The translations under genes and the position numbers were made by a program. DNA of 14,516 nt from Planctomycetales bacterium (GTDB lineage: Bacteria > Planctomycetota > Phycisphaerae > SM23-33). The stretch's first letter is position 1; each line of letters opens with the position of its first letter. Location: positions 1 to 14,516 of the forward strand of contig DAOWOP010000053.1 of the NCBI GenBank assembly GCA_030642005.1, read 5' to 3'. Below, piece by piece: positions 14,012 to 14,516 of this stretch. The notes beneath the pieces were generated by a model. It was not told where the DNA came from and ran no database searches. It was given only the letters and a program-made list of their open reading frames with translations.

Positions 14012-14222
14012 ATTAGCAGGGATACAGGGGATAAACAAAAAATGAATATTGAATATTGAACAGGGAATGTTGAATTTCGAAGTAACAGAAAGAAAAAAGA
14101 CTTTGAATCCACGCTTTGGGTGTCATTTATCTTTTTCTTCTTTTCACTTCGAAATTCAACATTCTTTGTTCAATATTCAATATTCTTTTTTCATCCCCTG
14201 TATCCTCTGCATCCCTGCTAAT
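14012..14222. repeat. extended outer inverted repeat around palindromic element copy 2
   Basis: ATTAGCAGGGATACAGGGGAT at the left edge is mirrored by ATCCCCTGTATCC and ATCCCTGCTAAT at the right edge, which has an extra CTCTGC-containing block. This suggests the full element is about 211 bp, with the perfect-arm 142-bp core inside. The gap from here to 14282 shows nothing else. Confidence 0.65.
14044..14185 (-). mobile_element. 142-bp palindromic repeat element (MITE/REP-like), copy 2
   Basis: Arms at 14044-14083 and 14146-14185 match as reverse complements at 38 of 40 positions around a 62-bp core. The core matches the reverse complement of copy 1's core at about 55 of 62 positions without indels, so the two elements are in opposite orientation. 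It lies between rluD and the corrinoid protein gene and encodes nothing. Confidence 0.85.
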
Positions 14223-14282
14223 TTTTCACCGCAATCGGCGCACACTTACGCCACTGAAAACCGACCGCATCCTTTTATCGCG

Positions 14283-14516
14283 TTATTGTTTCGCCAGTTC
14301 CAGAACCTTATCGACTGCGCTGGCTGCATCAGGTGCGTATCCGTCGGCGCCGATTTCGTCAGCGTAACTCTGGGTAACGGGCGCGCCGCCGACCAGTGTT
14401 TTGACGTCCAAACCTGTGGCCTTGATGGCCTTTATCACTTCGGGCATCTGCGGCATCGTTGTTGTCAGAAGTGCGCTCATTGCGACGAATTGTGCGCCGC
14501 TTTCCTGGATGGCGGC
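14283..14516 (-). CDS. corrinoid (B12)-binding protein, methyltransferase-associated, C-terminal part
   Basis: Only the last 77 residues are inside the window; the frame stays open to the edge, so the gene is partial. The visible part (FVAMSALLTTTMPQMPEVIK, then VGGAPVTQSYADEIGADGYA) matches the C-terminal half of the B12-binding Rossmann domain of corrinoid proteins such as MtaC/MtmC/MttC-type partners and the cobalamin domain of methionine synthase. The DxHxxG cobalt-ligand His motif would lie upstream, off the window. Such proteins carry methyl groups between a substrate-specific methyltransferase and an acceptor. The substrate cannot be told. Confidence 0.88.
   Translation of the reverse strand, partial: AAIQESGAQFVAMSALLTTTMPQMPEVIKAIKATGLDVKTLVGGAPVTQSYADEIGADGYAPDAASAVDKVLELAKQ

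Overview
The window looks like chromosomal DNA from a Planctomycetota-type bacterium, probably of the Phycisphaerae kind. This is an inference from gene content and style: a Rex redox repressor, a GxxExxY protein, a corrinoid protein, weak or absent Shine-Dalgarno sites at many starts, and abundant short intergenic repeats. No rRNA or marker gene fixes the taxonomy.

Layout. Positions 1-444 hold no gene but four separate short tandem repeats (periods 14, 8, 9 and 10 bp). Positions 445-10535 are one long minus-strand operon, transcribed right to left from a sigma70-like promoter at 10591-10619. In transcription order it holds a secreted helical protein, oppA, oppB, oppC, oppD, a GxxExxY gene bounded by inverted repeats, oppF, and a glycoside-hydrolase-like protein. 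Together these make a complete Opp/Dpp-type ABC importer (binding protein, two permeases, two ATPases) tied to a putative carbohydrate-active enzyme. OppB carries an unusually large extracytoplasmic insertion.

Positions 10651-10792 are a 142-bp palindromic repeat element with perfect 40-bp arms. It separates the opp promoter from the divergent rex gene (10878-11567, +). A convergent minus-strand group follows: tRNA-Val(CAC), two tandem related 52-53 aa antitoxin-like genes, a PIN-domain toxin-like gene and tatA. A near-consensus promoter at 12857-12884, overlapping the rluD stop codon, drives the group. rluD (12881-13996, -) comes next, then a second, inverted copy of the 142-bp element (14044-14185), then the 3' end of a corrinoid-binding protein gene cut by the window edge.

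Most notable: (1) two same-length, oppositely oriented palindromic elements enclosing about 3.25 kb; (2) a GxxExxY cassette with 42-bp imperfect inverted repeats inserted between oppD and oppF, whose arms resemble the outer flanks of the palindromic elements; (3) a PIN toxin gene followed by a tandem pair of diverged small partner genes directly upstream of a tRNA gene; (4) the OppB insertion.
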